From Lateolabrax maculatus (Eukaryota > Chordata > Actinopteri > Acropomatiformes > Lateolabracidae), in assembly GCA_031216445.1 (NCBI GenBank), contig CM062216.1, positions 8,119,501 to 8,183,500 on the forward strand: a stretch of DNA of 64,000 nucleotides, read 5' to 3'. Position 1 is the stretch's first letter. Each line of letters begins with the position of its first letter. A model generated the notes under the pieces. It was not told where the DNA came from, did no database searches, and saw only the letters and a program-made list of their open reading frames with translations. The position numbers and the translations under genes were made by a program. Below, piece after piece: positions 59,501-64,000 of the stretch.

Positions 59501-60603
59501 CAATAAACAAGGACAATTTGCAAGTACCCATTGAAAGACAATACATCACTTACATCTGTCTAAACACTCTGGAGAAGAAACCCTGTCATTAGCGGCGCTG
59601 TAAGGTGGTTTTTCATCTTGCCAGCTGCCAGACGCATTTCACTGTTGGTGAAAAGCTGAGCTAATAGAGAAAGAACAATTTCTGGTACAAAGTTCACACT
59701 CGAGAGAAATAAGAAGTTGTTTCTAGCATACTGAGGATGTCTGTGGCAGTGACAAGTGCCTTCAGATGTGTGTTAAATTACATGCACATTTTCATTTGTA
59801 TGTGACTCCTCTTCTGTGCCTAGCATTTTCCTCTATTGTAGACCAGAGGGGTTAAGGCTCTGCCAGATGAGGTTTGGCTGCTGACAGCCAATGCTGACTT
59901 AATCCATGGCGATTTTTACTGAGGAGGAAATGACAATGATCCATGAAATAGCACGATCAAATTAGAGAATGATTTCAGACCAAAAAAGAGCATATAAATA
60001 ATTCCTGGCTTGCTGATAGCACTATGTGCACAGCGTGATTTCTTTGTTCTCCAAAAGGCTGCTTTTCTGGCTGCATTAGTGCATAGAAATATAAATTTCT
60101 ATTCCATCTCAACTATTTGTTTGTTACTCTGCATAAAGATGCTCCTCAAAACAATGGCCAAGCCTTAGAAAGCTGGTTTTGTTTCGATTGCACTGCTTTG
60201 GATTTTCTGTGAAATTACCCACAAAATTTCACACACTTGTAAATTTAGTTTAATGATTCATGCATAAAGAATTCCAGGGCAAAAGAGATGAAGAGGATAA
60301 GCTATGTGAGGGAGTTACCATGCTGAGAGCACTGACTTTTTTGTAGTGTGACTGAAGTGGATGGAATTTATAAGTGAAATCTGTCCTGCTTATGCAGAAG
60401 CAAACATTTTGTTCTTCCAGGCCACCTGCGATTGATGCATCTCTTTATTTCCTATGGTTGCATTGGACAATTGTGAAAGAGCCGTGGAGGGACAAACGTG
60501 AGGCAAAGATATAACACATGAGGTGAATTTGAGTCATAATCATTTGATCGGAATCATAGCTCAGTCAAATGTTAACACACATGAAACACGGGGACAATTA
60601 GTC
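56509..60603. other. Unique sequence, no gene seen
   Basis: TG/TATG-rich microsatellite at about 58294-58327. AT-rich at 57720-58070, including a minus-strand juxtaposed acceptor/donor-like site at 57893/57894 (see findings). No recognisable protein. Confidence 0.5.
58294..58327. repeat. Interrupted (TG)n microsatellite
   Basis: TG units with TATG interruptions, 34 bp. Confidence 0.9.
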
Positions 60604-60682
60604 ATTCAGTGTCACTTACACTCCCCGAGGATATAATTATCTCTAAACGTTCATAAATCCACTTAGAAATCAGATGAAAAGG
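60604..60682. repeat. Interspersed repeat family C, copy 3 (partial, diverged)
   Basis: 'attcagtgtcacttaca' and 'aaacgttcataaatccactt' match the first half of the copy at 52740. The second half with 'aaagtaatccagtgatagt' is absent. Confidence 0.4.
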
Positions 60683-61061
60683 ACTGGCGCAGGTAATGCT
60701 AGAATTATCCAGCCTTCCAGTCCATATTGGTCTTTGGACCCATGGGTCTCAGATTTTCAGCTGTTCAGTTTTTATTCTTTGGTAAGTGGTCATGATACTG
60801 AGTGCAGTAAAGCACTCTGAGACATTCCATTATAGAAAATATTAATATAAATCCATTCCGAATGCAGTTTAGGAGTATACAGCCCACGCTAAGTGCTCTG
60901 TGAAGCTGTAACTGTTGGATAAAAGTTGATGGCCAAAGAAAGTTTTTGATCCTCAGCAGCAGTGGTGAAGTAAATGTGCCAGATGGATGTGTCTGAATAA
61001 AGACTTTGGCAAACTATATCAGAAGCATCATAGTCATACATAGCATATGAATGAAAAAAAT
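60683..61061. other. Unique sequence, no gene seen
   Basis: No supported feature; the short minus frame at 60889-61086 has no motif. Confidence 0.5.
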
Positions 61062-62068
61062 GGGTGGGGAAAATAAATCGATTCACTTAAGTATTGCGAT
61101 TTTCTTTTTAACTTGATTTTGTAATTGATTTTTTTTAATGCCTGAATCCATATAATCCACATTCAGTTGCGGCTCCGCATGTACTCATAGAACTGGAGTT
61201 ACATCCGGGTAACTACTGGCTTATACACAGTCTGATATATACACATGCAGGGGCCCCGACCTGGAGCCCACAGTGTTGATGTGGTTTTAGCAGAGGAGAC
61301 CCACAGAAAGGACATTAAACAGTGAAACTTACTGACACGGGCCCGACAAGTGGACCCGCTGCCGACATTAGGCTTCGGTTGGTAGTTGGCAGCGTCTTGA
61401 CAGCCTGTAAGTTATCTGCAGCGAGGTAGCTCTCATGCTAAAAACAAGCCGGTTACACCAGCAGAGACTCCACCTGCTCTCCCGAACTGGAGACTTATAA
61501 CTTAAAATCTGAACGTCCGAAAACTAAAATCTTTTGAATTGTTAAAAACGTACAGCTAAAATCATGATCTAAAAAGTTGCGTAAAATGTGTCTTAAAACT
61601 GGATACAAATGTAAAATTATGACAAGTTTCTGACAAACACAATGCTGACGCATGCGCCTTCTCCAACACTAAACCCTGTTACTGCAGATCATGGTTCCTA
61701 ACCCTGTTTCATTTTATGGCACAAGTTTGATGAGCAGGGACAGCTGAATGTAGCAGTTTCATTTCAAAAAGTGTGTTTTTTATTTTTTTTTTATTCATTC
61801 TATTGTACACGTACATTTATTTTCCACTTTTCTATGCAGTAAAACAATGATTCTGCTGAAATAAAAGTCAGAAAGTGTAACTAACATGTGATGATATACA
61901 GTCTCTAGAAGTTTACGATTCAACTTTTTCCCATGGTCTAATGTAATAAATCATAATATCGAATCGCAATACTTGTAGAATCGCAATACATAAAAATACT
62001 TAACAAATCGACAGCCAAGTATCGTGACAGAATCTAATCGAACGAAAAGTGTATCATCCCAGCCCGAA
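61062..62068 (-). mobile_element. hAT-like relic, about 1 kb
   Basis: The right end, on minus, reads 'cgggctgggatgatacactt', a teleost hAT-type terminus. The left end reads 'gggtggggaaaataaatcga', a diverged inverted match. 'aagtattgcgattt' near the left end and 'aatcgcaatacttgtagaat' near the right end form a second inverted match. Internal 'gaactggagttacatccggg' links it to the 323 bp MITE at 49980. The interior has no transposase frame. Boundaries are approximate. Confidence 0.55.
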
Positions 62069-64000
62069 AAGGGTGTTCTGTGTTTCCCACAGAGATTCTG
62101 TGAGACTGTGGTGGTGGACATGCTCCCCCTGAAGAAAATGTTGTAACCATTAACCTTTTAAGATGGAAAACTGTACACTCTATAAACATTATGTTGGCAT
62201 CAGTATTGTAACATCATATTTTCTCTGTATATTAGAAGCACCATTAGTCGCTATGGTGAATGCAATTCTTATGTGGATTTTCCTACCATCTGGAGTACTG
62301 TAAATTCTTCACATATTCCTTTACACAGTCATACAGCCATGCTAAGCAATTTTCCTCAGTTACCATGGTATAAATTGTGAGGAAGCACCAACTCCTTCAC
62401 TATTTGCCCTATAAGCCCTTTTTGTTAAGAAAGGTTGACATTCTTTCACACAGTTTTCTGTGTTACATTTACAGTTCCAATATCAATTGGCAAAAACAAA
62501 GAATTTTAGTCAAAATTAGAATTAAGTTAATTTCTTGAAAATACATTAAAATACATACTTTAATCAAAGCCATAACCTGTCAGAGTTTGAGTCCTTTTAG
62601 GAAGCGTTCTTGTACAGGTGTTTAATGGGGAGCCATGCCTCAACAGTAGCCCTTCTTAGATAAATTTGTTTGAATAGTGGATATGTGATGAATGGACACC
62701 TAATTAATAAAGAAAAGATAAACACTAAATTATGTTAAAAGTATTTATTTTTTAATATACAGTATTTATGTTAACACATGAAATTATTAATCCAGATCTT
62801 GTTCATGTAAGCAAAGTAAGAAAAAAATTTAAATTTGTTGTCAACCTTGTCAACTCTCCATTCTAATGCTCTGACCTGATAGGCCAGTTTGAACTGAAAA
62901 GGTGGGCTCTCCTGCCACGTGTGTGCTTCCCCTCTAGAGAATGGAATGGAGTTTTCCCTCCATCTTTGTTTCATTGTTTTGGAGGCTCCAAATAAAAGTC
63001 TGCCTGTTTTTTTTCCCAGCACACCTCTCTGCCAGCGGGAAGTTTTTGTCTTCCTTAAGTTTCACCAGGCTACCCTGCACCTCACCTCACCTTACAGCAT
63101 AAATTACAGCTGAAACGGCTGACCTTTTCATGTCCATGGAAAATGAGCTATTACGCCAAGCAGTCCTTGACAGCTACTCTTGTTATTTTCTCAACCATTA
63201 GATGAAGGCCAAATCCTTGAGGGTTTGATGGTTTGATTGATCACACAAAGTATAGACAAGAAAATATCTCTCTGATTGGCTGTGATGCTTTCATTTGGTA
63301 GCAATTCACAATCACTTGTCTCATCCTTGTTTGAGTGTTTGTCAACATTAAACCCAGCATGTGATATTAAGCTATGAAGTCTGAGTAGAAAGTAAGTCTA
63401 ATGTGTAAGGTTTGGATTAGCTAATATATCAAAGTAATATCAGCTCTATGTTCTTATGACTTCCCTTTACTCAGCACATAACACCCAGTAAGCCAATCAG
63501 TAGACTGTCAGTGTTTTTAAAGTACTCCGTACTTGATCCCGAATTACTACACACATCACTTGAGTGTTTATACACCTGACTTGCCAACACGCTACTAAGC
63601 CCCTTGTGTCTTGGAAACTTAAGTGCCTGTGATGTGTTTGAAAAAATGTTGTTGACTTTGTGTACTGGCCAGGGTAATATTCTGCAAATATTAAAATGCT
63701 AATAAGAAAATAGTGTGTGGGTGAGGTTAAGGTTGTGAACAAAACAGTCTTTTTTTTGCTGCGGCAATAGTTGGACTTCTTATGTATAAAGTTTACTTTA
63801 CAACATTTTAGGAGAATTCAGAATCTTTTTTTATTATTTTTTCATAAAGTCCAATGTTTAGTTACCCTGTGGTATTATACAACCCTATATAACACTGTGC
63901 ATGCTGTGAGACCAAACTTCACTAAACCCAAATAATGAGAGAGGCAGTAGACAGTACGATAATTTTATAGTTGCTAATGTTTTCTTCCTTGCTTAAAGCT
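62069..64000. other. Unique AT-rich sequence, no gene seen
   Basis: No exon, RNA gene or repeat I can support. Short frames on both strands have no recognisable content. Confidence 0.5.

Overview
This 64 kb window looks like non-coding nuclear DNA from a ray-finned (teleost) fish. The composition is AT-rich, with long CA/TG, TA, TTA and degenerate triplet microsatellites. It carries interspersed repeats of types I know from teleost genomes: an L2/Rex1-like LINE with a GATTCT-type 3' end, several hAT-like non-autonomous elements, and a repeat with a 'catagactgta' end. No confident host protein-coding exon, tRNA, rRNA or CRISPR array is visible. Nearly all open frames are short chance frames, microsatellite translations or pieces of retroelements. 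The window is best read as a gene desert or the inside of one or more very long introns.

Layout. 1-9 kb: unique sequence with a head-to-head pair of one repeat family (about 2.2-2.9 kb), a degenerate hAT-like MITE (4.5 kb), a second MITE family (5.7-6.2 kb) and a CCA/CA microsatellite. 9.2-9.5 kb: a (CA)20 tract fused to about 295 bp of degenerate ACT triplets. 14.2-14.6 kb: an interspersed repeat. 15.0-15.3 kb: a TAAT/ATTA-rich block. 18.2-18.9 kb: a 770 bp piggyBac-type MITE with TTAA on both sides. 20.8-25.2 kb: the densest region, a nested retroelement cluster almost entirely on the minus strand. It holds a 5'-truncated LINE with reverse transcriptase, a probable LTR, two LINE 3' tails, and a decayed retrovirus-like pol (RT with the catalytic segment deleted, RNase H, integrase) interrupted by a LINE tail plus a MITE.

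26-46 kb: mostly unique, with an hAT-like MITE (29.0 kb), a probable solo LTR (31.4-31.7 kb), a teleost repeat (33.0-33.5 kb), a third copy of the MITE B family (35.7-36.0 kb) and a (TG)27 tract (38.9 kb). 46.3-46.6 kb: a 217-nt tract without AG, ending in TTTTAG|GTAAGTG. This is what a recursive splice site (zero-length exon) in a long intron looks like, and it is the most interesting non-repeat signal here. 47-64 kb: TTA and TG microsatellites, a 323 bp hAT-like MITE, a candidate 65-nt plus-strand exon at 53.89 kb, a perfect 13-bp hairpin, a (TA)24 tract, a well-preserved 294 bp PIF/Harbinger-type MITE with TTA duplications (56.2 kb) and a roughly 1 kb hAT-like relic (61.1-62.1 kb).

The mobile elements are decayed or non-autonomous, so no working gene system can be assembled from this window. 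If host function is present, it is most likely splicing or cis-regulatory: the 46.56 kb site, the 53.89 kb exon candidate and the TAAT-rich block.
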